64,000 nt of DNA, taken from assembly GCF_004217495.1 (NCBI RefSeq), contig NZ_SHLC01000001.1, positions 3,100,001 through 3,164,000 of the forward strand. Reading direction: 5' to 3'. Each line of letters begins with the position of its first letter. Position 1 is the first letter of the stretch. The DNA is from Microterricola gilva (lineage in GTDB: Bacteria > Actinomycetota > Actinomycetes > Actinomycetales > Microbacteriaceae). The notes beneath the pieces are model-generated. The model was given only the letters and a program-made list of their open reading frames with translations, made no database searches and was not told where the DNA came from. Position numbers and translations under genes: made by a program. Below are positions 40,842-49,433 of this stretch, piece by piece.

Positions 40842-41875
40842 GATGAAACTCCCTTGTCACGGGCGAAGCGCCCGACTCGTTCGACCAACTGGTCGAGGAA
40901 AACGCGTGGCTGAGTTGAGGTGGCGATGTCGGCGTTGTGCTCTCTGCCCCACATGCCCCGGTAGTCGGCGACCGTCGTGCCCCGTGTGAGCGTTCCGGTC
41001 AACTCCACGTCGACCGTGGCCGAGCGGTACTCGGCCAGTTCCGGCTGGATTGCAAGTGCGGCGGCGAAGGGGTCGTGCATGTGGGCGCGGTAGCCGTCCC
41101 CGTTGTCGTTCTGGTTCTCGACGTAGAAGCGCACCGCGTCCGACAGGTGCCGAACGATGTGGTTCGAGGCCGTCGACCGGGTGCCTCGAGGCTGTTCGGG
41201 GTCGAGCGTCTCGGCCGGGGTGCTCCCGGCGAGCTCGGCGATGCGCGCGATGTCCTCCGGCAGCAGCCCGATCTGCTCGGTGATGTCGAGGCCGCACACG
41301 ATTGGACGCCGCTCGGGGGGAAGGACGGAGAAGGCGTCGAAGACGATCTTGGCGGCATCCGGGTCGACCGCGATGTTCCACTCGCTCGTCGGCGTGGTGT
41401 TCCCGATGTGGTTGAACGAGCCACCCATGACGACCAGGCGCTTGAGCAGCAGAGGAAGCTCAGGCTCGATGCGGAGCGCGAGTGCGAGATTGGTGAGCGG
41501 ACCGGTGACGAGGCCGATGACCTCGCCAGGGCGACTGCGCACAATGTCTGCCCATACCTCTGTGGCGTGCCGAGGCGACAACGACGTGGTCGGCTCCGGC
41601 AGCTCGGCATAGCCGATGCCCTGCGGGCCATGCGTGGCCTCGGCGGTCTCGAGGGGCTGCACAAGCGGAACCTCTGAGCCCAGCGCCACCTCGATGTGGC
41701 TGGCCCCGCAGAGTTCAAGCAGGGCCAGGTTATTCCTGGCGACGTGCTGCGCACTGACATTGCCAGCCGTGCAGGTGATGGCCACCACCTCCGCCTCGGG
41801 GCTTGCGAGCAGGTAGAGCAATGCCAGGGCGTCGTCGACCCCTGTGTCGACATCCATGATGAGTGCTTGTTTCAC
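40838..41875 (-). CDS. nucleoside hydrolase (IunH family), copy 1
   Basis: 345 residues starting with the calcium-binding DVDTGVDDALALLYLL motif. LVTGPLTNLALAL, RLVVMGGSFNHIGNTTPTSEWNIAVDPDAA and the late MHDPFAAALA Asp are the remaining ribose- and metal-contact segments. Reaction: N-ribosyl nucleoside plus water to base plus ribose. The C-terminus (WGREHNADIATS) is longer than in the second copy. The adjacent, non-identical paralogue suggests different base preferences. Confidence 0.92.
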   Translation of the reverse strand: MKQALIMDVDTGVDDALALLYLLASPEAEVVAITCTAGNVSAQHVARNNLALLELCGASHIEVALGSEVPLVQPLETAEATHGPQGIGYAELPEPTTSLSPRHATEVWADIVRSRPGEVIGLVTGPLTNLALALRIEPELPLLLKRLVVMGGSFNHIGNTTPTSEWNIAVDPDAAKIVFDAFSVLPPERRPIVCGLDITEQIGLLPEDIARIAELAGSTPAETLDPEQPRGTRSTASNHIVRHLSDAVRFYVENQNDNGDGYRAHMHDPFAAALAIQPELAEYRSATVDVELTGTLTRGTTVADYRGMWGREHNADIATSTQPRVFLDQLVERVGRFARDKGVSS

Positions 41876-41910
41876 GGGTGCACGAACCTTTCGTTCTGGT
41901 GGAGGCGGCG

Positions 41911-42846
41911 CTAGGCCGCGAGAGTTCCGCGCAGCAGCTCGAAGAATCGTGCAGAGTCTGCCTTCAGCGCGACGGATGAGTTCGGCCTCTGACCGCTGAT
42001 GCCGGTGAGGTCGATGAGGGTGCGACCGTAGCTGTGGAAGCCGACGGTGTCGATCGCGACGTGCAATCGGGCGACCTCGATGACGGCGGGATCGAGCAGG
42101 TAGGCGACGCAGAGCGCATCGTGCACTGCGGCACCGTCTGGCGACGAGTTGCCGTTCCCCCTGATGTAGTAGTCGAGGATCTGCGCCGTCGCCATCGCGC
42201 CGGCGGTTCCGAGCGCCTCCAGCTCACGGCACTGCGCCGCTGAGACGCGCGCGTGTCTGGTCGCATCGAGTGTCACGAGCGTCAGCCGGTCGAATCCTGC
42301 ATTCATGACCACGTGCGCGGCAACCGGATCCTGAAAGATGTTGAACTCTGCCTGCGAGGTCTCGTTGCCGTGCGAGGCGCTGCCTCCCATGATCACGATC
42401 TCGTCGACGGCATCCACGATCTCCGGCGCGATGGTGATGGCTGCCGCGATGTTGGTGAGCGGCCCGACAGGGACGAGGGTGATCCTCTCCGTTGCGGCGC
42501 GGAGCGTCTCGACGAGCCATTCGACGGCCGGCGTCGGATCGACGGCCACCGGGGATGGCGCGAGTTCGAGTTCCTCCTGGTGGACGGGAGTCGCCGAGCT
42601 CACAAACTCGGCCGGTGTCGGGAACGGGTGCGGGGCGAATGGGGCGCCGAGTCCGCGGAAGACCGGCACGTCGCTGCGGCCGATGTGGTGCAGCACGCGC
42701 AGCGTGTTCTCGGTGGTGTTCGCGACCGGAAGGTTGCCAGCAACCGTTGTGCACCCGAGCAGCGTGAGATCCGGGTGCAATCCGGCCATCATGATCGCGA
42801 CGGCGTCGTCGTTGCCTGTGTCGACGTCGAGGATGATCTTCCTCAC
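41911..42846 (-). CDS. nucleoside hydrolase (IunH family), copy 2
   Basis: 311 residues, the usual family length: DVDTGNDDAVAIMMA, LVPVGPLTNIAAAI, EIVIMGGSASHGNETSQAEFNIFQDPVAA and AAVHDALCVAYLL carry the metal- and ribose-binding residues. It overlaps the BtpA-like gene by 4 bp and precedes copy 1 by 35 bp. Confidence 0.93.
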   Translation of the reverse strand: MRKIILDVDTGNDDAVAIMMAGLHPDLTLLGCTTVAGNLPVANTTENTLRVLHHIGRSDVPVFRGLGAPFAPHPFPTPAEFVSSATPVHQEELELAPSPVAVDPTPAVEWLVETLRAATERITLVPVGPLTNIAAAITIAPEIVDAVDEIVIMGGSASHGNETSQAEFNIFQDPVAAHVVMNAGFDRLTLVTLDATRHARVSAAQCRELEALGTAGAMATAQILDYYIRGNGNSSPDGAAVHDALCVAYLLDPAVIEVARLHVAIDTVGFHSYGRTLIDLTGISGQRPNSSVALKADSARFFELLRGTLAA

Positions 42847-43607
42847 ACCGAGACTCCGCTGCCGACCGGTGCGGAAAGCGCACGGATGGCGGCGACGAAC
42901 TCGCGCACGTGCGCGCCGTCCACGTCACCCGTGTCCTGGTAGGTGTCCTTGAGGTAGCTGCCGACGATCACCGCGTTGGCGTTCTCCAGCTGGGCACGGC
43001 AGTTGTCAACGGTGACGCCCGCACCGACGACGAGCGGGAAGTCCGCACCGACGATGCGTCGGAACTCGCTGGTCTTCTCCAGCGGTGTCTCCTTGCCTGT
43101 CCCCTCGCCGGTCACGACGATCGCGTCTGCGCGTTCAACGCCGAGCAGGAGGTCCTCCTCGAGCGAGCGCCCGGAGAGGTAGGGCTGGTATTTGAAGCGC
43201 ACACCACCGAACACGAAGGTGTTCGATGCAGCCCTCTCCTCGGCCAGCCGCGCGGCGAAGTCCGCGTCTTCGGCCGGAGCGAGGTGGCCGGCGACGGAGT
43301 CGAGCTGGATGAACCTGGCCCCGTACTCATTGGCCAGCTCGAAGGCACGCCAGTCATCGTTCAGCACGTTGATGCCGAAGACGACCTCGGGGGCACTGGC
43401 GCGCAGGTAGTCGCAGACGAGTACGACCTCGTCGACCGAGCCGTAGTAGTTCTCGACGATCACTGCGTCAACGCCACCGGCCCACAGGGTCTCGATCTCG
43501 CGCTTGGCGATCTCCAGCTTCTGCGCGGTTCCGTCACCCTTGAGGTGGAGCATCGCAAAGACCGGGTGGGCGGAATCGAAGGTGGTGAGAAGTCTGTTCG
43601 TGGTCAT
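42843..43607 (-). CDS. BtpA/SgcQ family TIM-barrel protein
   Basis: 254 residues matching PF03437: FAMLHLKGDG at the first strand, GGVDAVIVENYYGS, VVFGINVLNDDWRAFELANEYGARFIQLDSV, ADAIVVTGEGTGKETP and PLVVGAGVTVDNC. Related proteins include BtpA of cyanobacteria and SgcQ of the enterobacterial sgc gene cluster; no enzymatic reaction is established. In this operon it may act on the sugar or sugar phosphate released from nucleosides. Confidence 0.85.
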   Translation of the reverse strand: MTTNRLLTTFDSAHPVFAMLHLKGDGTAQKLEIAKREIETLWAGGVDAVIVENYYGSVDEVVLVCDYLRASAPEVVFGINVLNDDWRAFELANEYGARFIQLDSVAGHLAPAEDADFAARLAEERAASNTFVFGGVRFKYQPYLSGRSLEEDLLLGVERADAIVVTGEGTGKETPLEKTSEFRRIVGADFPLVVGAGVTVDNCRAQLENANAVIVGSYLKDTYQDTGDVDGAHVREFVAAIRALSAPVGSGVSV

Positions 43608-43661
43608 GTTCGTACCGTTCTTGCCCTCGCGGGCAGTAGTGAAGTTGACGGGAAGGTGCGC

Positions 43662-44456
43662 TCAGGCGATGAGCGGGAGAACGTCGCCGAGGCGGAGTGC
43701 GGTGTGGCTGAGCCCGAGATCGCGGGCCAACTGAGCGACCTCCGGCCGCTTGAGCTTGGCTTCCTTGAGGATGCCGTCACTCGCGAAGACCTCGGTGGCC
43801 GTGGCGTCGGCGATGACGGTCCGATGCGCCATGACGACGACCCTGTTGAAGGATTCGACGACGAAGCGCATGTCGTGGGTGATCGTGATCACCGAGATCC
43901 CCTCTGCCTCCAACTGGTCGATCATCCGGTTGAGGAGCGCAAGGCCGCGGCTGTCGAGGCCGGCCGTCGGCTCATCGAGGATGACGTACCTGCACTCGCC
44001 GACGAGAATGGCCCCGATCGCGACGAACTTCTTGATGGCGAATGGCAGATCGTTCGGGTTCACGTCGAAGTGCTCGGCGACACCGGTGAGGTCGGCTGCA
44101 CGGGCGACGCGCGCCTCCCGCTTGACCTCATCCCACTTGTGGTACCGCGGCATGTACTCCAGCTCGCCCCTGACGGTGCTCCCGAAGATCTGGTCGTCGG
44201 GGTTCTGGAACACGTAGCCGACGGTTTTCGCGGTTACGGCCGTCGTCCGCGCGCTCGTGAGCACGCCGTCGACCGCGACACTTCCGCTGCTCGGCCGGAG
44301 CAGACCGTTCATCATCTTGACGGTCGTGGTCTTGCCTGCGCCGTTCTGGCCGACGATGGCCACCCGTTCACCGTCGTTGATGGTGAGGTTCACCGACTCG
44401 ACGGCGGGAGAGCCGTCTGGATAGGTGAAGGAGGCGTTGATCAGTTCAATAGGCAT
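43662..44456 (-). CDS. ECF transporter ATPase with degenerate signature motif (EcfA2)
   Basis: 264 residues. Walker A is GQNGAGKTT (36-44), Q84 lies in YVFQNPDDQIFG (typical ECF), Walker B is RYVILDEPTAGLD, and the switch His is in ITITHDMRF. The LSGGQ signature is replaced by LPFAI (137-141, followed by KKFVAIGAIL). One of the two composite ATP sites of the EcfA1-A2 dimer should therefore be impaired. The ATG at 44456 lies inside the end of the EcfA1 gene. The C-terminal tail ends in DVLPLIA. Confidence 0.88.
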   Translation of the reverse strand: MPIELINASFTYPDGSPAVESVNLTINDGERVAIVGQNGAGKTTTVKMMNGLLRPSSGSVAVDGVLTSARTTAVTAKTVGYVFQNPDDQIFGSTVRGELEYMPRYHKWDEVKREARVARAADLTGVAEHFDVNPNDLPFAIKKFVAIGAILVGECRYVILDEPTAGLDSRGLALLNRMIDQLEAEGISVITITHDMRFVVESFNRVVVMAHRTVIADATATEVFASDGILKEAKLKRPEVAQLARDLGLSHTALRLGDVLPLIA

Positions 44457-45300
44457 GGGCAAGTCCTTCCAGGCGTTCGCGCACGAGCACGTGCGCCTCG
44501 GCTCGTGTGATCGGAATGGCCGAGAGTGGTCGGCCGGCGTTCTCGAGCGCGAGGGCCAGCTCCGTGACCTCCGGACGTGGCACGTCGGCCTCGTCGAGCA
44601 CCGGCGAGGTGAGCACGTCGCGGACGTCACCCTCCATCACGACCCGGCCCTGTTTCATCACGATGATGCGGTCGGCGTACTCCGCCATCAGGTCGATCTT
44701 GTGTTCGACGAGGATGATCGATTTGCCGCGCCTCTTGAGGTCGCGGATGATCTCGAAGACCGCCTCTGAGGCCTCGGGATCCAGTTGCGAGGTCGGCTCG
44801 TCGATCACGATGAAGTCGGCATCCATCGCGATGATCGACGCGAAGGCGACCTTCTGGCGTTGGCCGCCGGAGAGCCCGTTCGGGTTCTTCTCGATGAGCG
44901 CCTCGAGGCCGAGCTCGGCCACGACCTGGCTCACACGGGAGATCATCTCCTCCCGCGGCACGCCGAGGTTCTCGAGCCCGAGCGCGATCTCCTCGAAGAC
45001 GGTGTCCTTGACCCCGCTGATCTGAGTGAACGGGTTCTGGAAGACGTAGCCGATCTTGCGCGACAGCTCCGCTGGGTCCCAGTCGGCGAGATTCGTGCCG
45101 AGAATCTCGACGGTTCCCGTCAGTGCTCCCTCGTGGAAATGCGGGATGAGGCCACGGATGAGGCTGCAGAGCGTGCTCTTGCCGCTGGCGTTCAGACCGA
45201 CGACGCCGTACAACAGGCCAGGTTGGATCTCGAGCGACACGTCGCTCAGCGCCGGCTCGTCGGCGTAGGCATAGGTGAAGCCCACATTCTTGATCGACAC
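44446..45300 (-). CDS. ECF transporter ATPase (EcfA1)
   Basis: 284 residues. Walker A is GLNASGKST, the Q-loop is GYVFQNPFTQISG, the signature is NGLSGGQRQKVAFA, Walker B is FIVIDEPTSQLDPE and the switch His is in ILVEHKIDLMA. All motifs are canonical apart from GLNASGKS in place of GPNGSGKS. The GTG start shares one base with the stop codon of the EcfT gene (TAGTG), so the two are coupled. Confidence 0.9.
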   Translation of the reverse strand: MSIKNVGFTYAYADEPALSDVSLEIQPGLLYGVVGLNASGKSTLCSLIRGLIPHFHEGALTGTVEILGTNLADWDPAELSRKIGYVFQNPFTQISGVKDTVFEEIALGLENLGVPREEMISRVSQVVAELGLEALIEKNPNGLSGGQRQKVAFASIIAMDADFIVIDEPTSQLDPEASEAVFEIIRDLKRRGKSIILVEHKIDLMAEYADRIIVMKQGRVVMEGDVRDVLTSPVLDEADVPRPEVTELALALENAGRPLSAIPITRAEAHVLVRERLEGLAHAY

Positions 45301-46091
45301 TAGTACCACGTCAGCAGAGCTCCCAGGATTGAGGCGGCGGCCAGGGTCACGGCAGCGCACAGAACAACGATGTCGCGCGTGCGGATGCCGTGCAGGATCA
45401 CCAGATGGCTGTGCGCCTGCCGCGAGTTGAATGCCCGGGCGTCGAGCGCGAGCGCCCGCTCCTCGGTCTCGTTCATCGCGGCCAGGAACACGGGGGCGAG
45501 GATCGGCACGAATGCACGAACGCGCTGGGCGATCGAGCCCTCCGTCTCGATCCCGCGGGATTTCTGTGCGTCCATCACGACCTTGGCGTTCTTGCCGAGG
45601 TCGATGATGGACTGGAACGAGGCGAGGATCACGTAGCTCGCCTTCGGCGTCATCCCCTTGAGCTCAAGCGCGAGCATGAGGTATTTCATCGGGATCAACG
45701 AGAAGAACAAGGTCACCGCTCCGCACATGGCCATGACGACCAGGGTGAAGCGGGCCCCCTCGATGACGCCCTCCATGCTCACTGCGATGGGGCCGACCTC
45801 GAACAGGATCTGCTCGCCCGGGATGAATGCGGCGCGCAGAACGAACAGGATGAGCCCGACGACGGCGAAGAGCTTGGCGTAGGTCGAGGCGAAGCTCGGA
45901 CCGATGCCGGCGCAGAACGCGATCACGACGAAGCTGGCACAGATGAGGGTGGGGGCGAGGAGCCCCGGGATTGCGACGGCGATTGCCGCCAACGACGCGA
46001 GGGCCACGAGGACCGTGATCGGGTTCAGATCGCGGATGCCGTTTCCCTGCGTCGCTGGTCGACGAAAGCCATCAATGAATTCGCTTGACAT
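45300..46091 (-). CDS. ECF transporter transmembrane component (EcfT)
   Basis: 263 residues with five to six membrane segments. The coupling helices end in the two short motifs that dock into the ATPases: AQKSRGIETEG and ALDARAFNSRQ, counterparts of the ARG motifs of EcfT. It lies between the S component and the two ATPase genes. Confidence 0.88.
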   Translation of the reverse strand: MSSEFIDGFRRPATQGNGIRDLNPITVLVALASLAAIAVAIPGLLAPTLICASFVVIAFCAGIGPSFASTYAKLFAVVGLILFVLRAAFIPGEQILFEVGPIAVSMEGVIEGARFTLVVMAMCGAVTLFFSLIPMKYLMLALELKGMTPKASYVILASFQSIIDLGKNAKVVMDAQKSRGIETEGSIAQRVRAFVPILAPVFLAAMNETEERALALDARAFNSRQAHSHLVILHGIRTRDIVVLCAAVTLAAASILGALLTWY

Positions 46092-46130
46092 GTCACGTCT
46101 CCAGAGATGTTGTGCGGAAGGTGATCCGCG

Positions 46131-46781
46131 TCAGACGTGCGCGGGCGTCTTCGCGGCCGCTGCCGACTTGTTGAGGTAGATGTAGCCGAGCGGGAGCTTG
46201 ACGTAGAGACGCTTGGGGATGCGCAGCAGGATCAGGTAGACGATCATCACGGTCGGCACCTTGTCGAGGATGTCCATGGGAATCTGTGCGACGAAGTTCG
46301 CGGTGTTGATGTCCATGCCGGAGGCAACCAGTGCACCGACGATGATGGCACCGCCGCCGCCGCCCAGGCCACCGAAGATCCAGATGGTCATCAGGGCGCC
46401 GAGTCCTCCGCCGATGATCGCGAAGGGGATCGCGCTCAGCAGCGTCTTCCACCAGCTGGTGAACACGCCGCGCTTCGCCAGCCACCCGGCGAGCAGACCG
46501 AACATGATGTTCAACAGTGCGAACGGGAGGTTCGTCGGCGAGGTGATCGAGTTGAGCAGGTTGGAGACCAGGCCGACGAGCGCCCCAGGAATGCTGCCGC
46601 AGGTAGCGCCGACGAGGATGGTTCCGATGCTGTCAAGGTAGACGGGGAGTTTGAGCAGGAGGGCGATCTGCCCGCCCACGAAGTTGATGGCGATTCCGAT
46701 CGGAATCATGAAAATCGTCAGGCGGCCGTAGCTCTTCATCAGGCGTGAGAAACCGGTCGTGCTGGTCATAGTTGTCACCAT
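46131..46781 (-). CDS. ECF transporter substrate-specific component (EcfS), substrate unassigned
   Basis: 216 residues, about six membrane segments, with FVGGQIALLLKLPVYLDSIGTILVGATCGSIPGALVGLVSNLLNSI typical of ECF S proteins of the class that uses a dedicated EcfT-A module. A Gly-rich segment (IFGGLGGGGGA) lies in a loop. The operon includes nucleoside hydrolases, so a nucleoside or free base is a reasonable ligand; known S families for vitamins are not recognised. It starts 4 bp after the kinase stop; ATG 46769 is an alternative. Confidence 0.85.
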   Translation of the reverse strand: MVTTMTSTTGFSRLMKSYGRLTIFMIPIGIAINFVGGQIALLLKLPVYLDSIGTILVGATCGSIPGALVGLVSNLLNSITSPTNLPFALLNIMFGLLAGWLAKRGVFTSWWKTLLSAIPFAIIGGGLGALMTIWIFGGLGGGGGAIIVGALVASGMDINTANFVAQIPMDILDKVPTVMIVYLILLRIPKRLYVKLPLGYIYLNKSAAAAKTPAHV

Positions 46782-46785
46782 TTCT

Positions 46786-47832
46786 TCATTGAGAGGTGTG
46801 TGTGGGGGACGGAATGGCGAGTTCAAGTCGTTCGCTCTGCTCTGCCATGAACGCATGGACAGTTGCCGCGTCGGTTTTCCCGGCACGCGCGCCGACCGTG
46901 CCGATGGAGAGCGCGGCCGCCGCATTGGCGAACCGCGCGGCCTCGGCCAGGTTCTTCGTCGTCGAATAGGCGTAGAGGAACGAACTTGAGAAGGTGTCGC
47001 CTGCACCTGTCACATCGACGGGCTCCACGGGGTATCCGGGAATGCTCTCGATGCCATCGCGGGTGTACAGATCGCACCCCTCGCTGTCTTTCGTGACGAC
47101 GATTGCGGTGGTTCTGTTCTGCAGAAGCCACTGCACATCGTTGCCCGATTCACGGAACCGCTCGTAACCGAGCGAGTTCATGAAGAGGATGTCGCAGTAC
47201 TCGATGAGTCCTGACGGATGGTTCTCGAGGTGGTACACGTCGAGATCGATGACGATCTTCACCCCGCGATCGCAGAGGTCGCGGAAGATCTCCTGTGCCC
47301 TCTTCTCGCCCATCCGGAACGGGATGCTGTCGGTCTGACTGGTGAAGAGGAACTCGGCATTGGCCATGTGCTCGAAGGCGTCAACCGAGATCTCGGTGTG
47401 GGTGATGCCCAGGTCCGGGATGATGACGATGTGCTGGTCGCCCGAGAGCAGGATGATGCACTTCGAGTCGGGAACGGCCTCATCGAAGATGACGTGCTTC
47501 GTGCTGATGCCCGCGTCCGTCAGCTCCGTGAGCAAGCGCTGCGTCAACGCCCTGGAGTTCAGCTGGGACATGAATGACGTCGGGATGCCGTAGTTCGCGA
47601 AGATCGACGCCGCGTTCGCGCACATTCCGCCGAACTGCTCTTCGAGCGTCTGCACGCTCACCTTGTCGCCACCGGCAGGGAAGTACGGGGCGATGTAGTA
47701 CTCGTCGATGGCCACATCGCCGAAGAAGACCGAGTAGCCGCGGGGTGGCGCGCTCTCGCTTGCCATCGTTGCCTGGTCAACGGGAACGGCGTGCACCGCC
47801 TGGGGTTCCGGAGTAGTCACGCTCACTGCCAT
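46786..47832 (-). CDS. PfkB/ribokinase family kinase
   Basis: 348 residues. GDVAIDEYYIAPYFPAGGD is the substrate-side start and VEPVDVTGAGDTFSSSFLYAY holds the ATP anion hole and catalytic Asp279. It phosphorylates ribose, a nucleoside or a related sugar. The first ~30 residues are an extension of low conservation; ATG codons inside it are possible starts. It overlaps the LacI gene by 10 bp, placing it first after the regulator. Confidence 0.9.
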   Translation of the reverse strand: MAVSVTTPEPQAVHAVPVDQATMASESAPPRGYSVFFGDVAIDEYYIAPYFPAGGDKVSVQTLEEQFGGMCANAASIFANYGIPTSFMSQLNSRALTQRLLTELTDAGISTKHVIFDEAVPDSKCIILLSGDQHIVIIPDLGITHTEISVDAFEHMANAEFLFTSQTDSIPFRMGEKRAQEIFRDLCDRGVKIVIDLDVYHLENHPSGLIEYCDILFMNSLGYERFRESGNDVQWLLQNRTTAIVVTKDSEGCDLYTRDGIESIPGYPVEPVDVTGAGDTFSSSFLYAYSTTKNLAEAARFANAAAALSIGTVGARAGKTDAATVHAFMAEQSERLELAIPSPTHTSQ

Positions 47833-48842
47833 CCTTCGTTTCGTGCCGGCGCCAACGGCGCCGTCGACTCTCGTGCAACCAGCTCCACGGGCAGCACGAC
47901 GTGCGCGGTGCCCTCCGAGAGCCCTTCCAACTCGTCGATCAACATCGTCACCGCGTGGCCGCCGAGGCCGAGAATGTCCTGGCGCACGGTGCTCAGTGAC
48001 GGGCTGCTGAATCGGGCATCCGGGCTGTCATCGAAGCCGAGGACGGAGACGTCGCGGGGAACGGAGAGTCCGTGTTCACGCAGCAGTTCCATCGCGCCGA
48101 GCGCCATCTGGTCGCTCCCTGCGAACACTGAGGTCAATTCGCCGTTCCTGATCCGCTCGACGAATGGGGCGATGCGCTCCCGGCCGCTCTCGGCCGTGAC
48201 GGTGCCCCAGACGATCTCGAGCGGTTCACCGCCGCCCTCGGCCCATGCGTCGCTGAAGCCCTGCACACGACGCCGACCGATCACGCCCGTGACCCCCATG
48301 ACGAGCACCGAACGGTGGCCGAGGGCCAGCAGGTGCTCGGCAGCGAGACGGCCGCCGTTCTCGTTGTCGGAGACGACGGATGCCAGTTCGGCCCCGTCGA
48401 TCTCCTCGTCGACGAGAACAGTCGGCATTCCGCCGAGGACGCGCGAGAGCTCGGCCTCCGACGGTGGCTCGCCTGCGGTGTACACGACGCCGTCGACGGC
48501 GCGCGAGTGGATCATCTGGAGGTACTGCACCTCGCGTGCGTTGTCGTAGCCGGTGCCACAGATGAGGATGTTGTAGCCGCGCGCGATCGCGGCGGCTTCC
48601 GCTCCCTTGGCGAGCTGGGCGAAGAATCCGTTGCCGATGTCCGGCACGAGGACGGCGAGGATCCTGGTCATGCCCAGCGCCAGGTTTTGGGCGGATCGGC
48701 TGGGAACGTAGTCGAGCGCGACCATGGCGTCTTCGACGCGCCGCTTCACGGCATCGCTCACCTTGCGCTTTCCGCTGAGCGCGTGTGAGACCGTCGTCTG
48801 GCTCACACCCGCCTTCTCGGCGACGTCCGCAATCGACACCAT
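47823..48842 (-). CDS. LacI family transcriptional regulator
   Basis: 339 residues. N-terminal HTH: SIADVAEKAGVSQTTVSHALSGKRKVS, then the hinge RSAQNLA (residues 49-55), then a periplasmic-binding-like effector domain (LAVLVPDIGNGFFAQLAKGAE; VFAGSDQMALGAMELL). It heads the operon and most likely represses it through the 25-bp operator in its own promoter, with a nucleoside or sugar as inducer. The GTG or ATG choice is clear: MVSIADVAEKAG begins at the ATG. Confidence 0.95.
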   Translation of the reverse strand: MVSIADVAEKAGVSQTTVSHALSGKRKVSDAVKRRVEDAMVALDYVPSRSAQNLALGMTRILAVLVPDIGNGFFAQLAKGAEAAAIARGYNILICGTGYDNAREVQYLQMIHSRAVDGVVYTAGEPPSEAELSRVLGGMPTVLVDEEIDGAELASVVSDNENGGRLAAEHLLALGHRSVLVMGVTGVIGRRRVQGFSDAWAEGGGEPLEIVWGTVTAESGRERIAPFVERIRNGELTSVFAGSDQMALGAMELLREHGLSVPRDVSVLGFDDSPDARFSSPSLSTVRQDILGLGGHAVTMLIDELEGLSEGTAHVVLPVELVARESTAPLAPARNEGWQ

Positions 48843-48885
48843 CGTGTACCGTCCTCGCTACAAAGTGACTGAGTAGTTCTGCTTG

Positions 48886-48910
48886 CAAAGCGGTTTGGCA
48901 AACCGCTTTG
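48886..48910. promoter_or_regulatory. perfect 25-bp inverted repeat, LacI-type operator
   Basis: Arms CAAAGCGGTTT and AAACCGCTTTG around GGC, with no mismatch. It lies just downstream of the promoter at 48916-48944, where a bound repressor would block the start of transcription. Confidence 0.75.
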
Positions 48911-48915
48911 GAACG

Positions 48916-48944
48916 ACAGTACCTGCGATGGGAACTTCTGGCAA
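48916..48944 (-). promoter_or_regulatory. promoter of the LacI-ECF-nucleoside hydrolase operon
   Basis: TTGCCA (48939-48944), a 17-base spacer and TACTGT (48916-48921) on the minus strand. RNA would start around 48909, inside the inverted repeat. Confidence 0.55.
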
Positions 48945-49024
48945 TACTTTTCACGAAGAAATGTGAGCGCCACTCAACGGCGCCGCTCCGGAACGCGTCA
49001 GCGCTCCCGCGGCCATGCCGCAGT

Positions 49025-49342
49025 TCATGATGCGGCCGCCATCTGGATGCGGCGGCCGCGCCCGACGTCCACCGCGCGCTCGGCGACCGCGCGGAAGCGG
49101 ATGAACCAGACAAGCATCAGCGCGGATGCGAGGAGGTAGAAGCCGTGCAGGAACCAGATCGGTCCGACGGGGAGGCTGAACACGTAGAGGGAGTACAGGC
49201 CATTGGCCACATTCGTGGTTGCGATGTTGACCAGGCTGTACGACGAAAGGTCCCGGGTGTGCACCGCCTTCGCCAGCATGGGCAGGTAGCTCACGGCGAA
49301 GAGCACGGTGGAGATCGCTCCGGCAAGCAGTGGAAGGTTCAT
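49025..49342 (-). CDS. small PQ-loop/SemiSWEET-like membrane protein
   Basis: 105 residues with three membrane segments: LLAGAISTVLFAVSYLPML, NIATTNVANGLYSLYVFSL and IWFLHGFYLLASALMLVWF. YLPMLAKAVHTRDLSSYSLVN after the first segment resembles the Pro-containing PQ-loop segment of bacterial SemiSWEET sugar transporters. A hydrophilic Arg-rich C-terminus follows. The start is taken at ATG 49342, with GGAAGG upstream; the longer frame adds an Arg-rich lead of 23 residues. It may transport a small sugar or be a related sensor; this is family-level inference. Confidence 0.68.
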   Translation of the reverse strand: MNLPLLAGAISTVLFAVSYLPMLAKAVHTRDLSSYSLVNIATTNVANGLYSLYVFSLPVGPIWFLHGFYLLASALMLVWFIRFRAVAERAVDVGRGRRIQMAAAS

Positions 49343-49433
49343 GACTGCGACGCTACGGATCGCCCGCCCCCGCTCGCGTCGGGCATGCAGCCCATTCCGC
49401 GGAAACGGCATGGGTAATTCTGCCCATCGGAGA

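Noticed and set aside
42909-44510. 533-codon open frame on the plus strand
   Set aside because: Antisense to the BtpA-like and EcfA2 genes; no recognisable domain.
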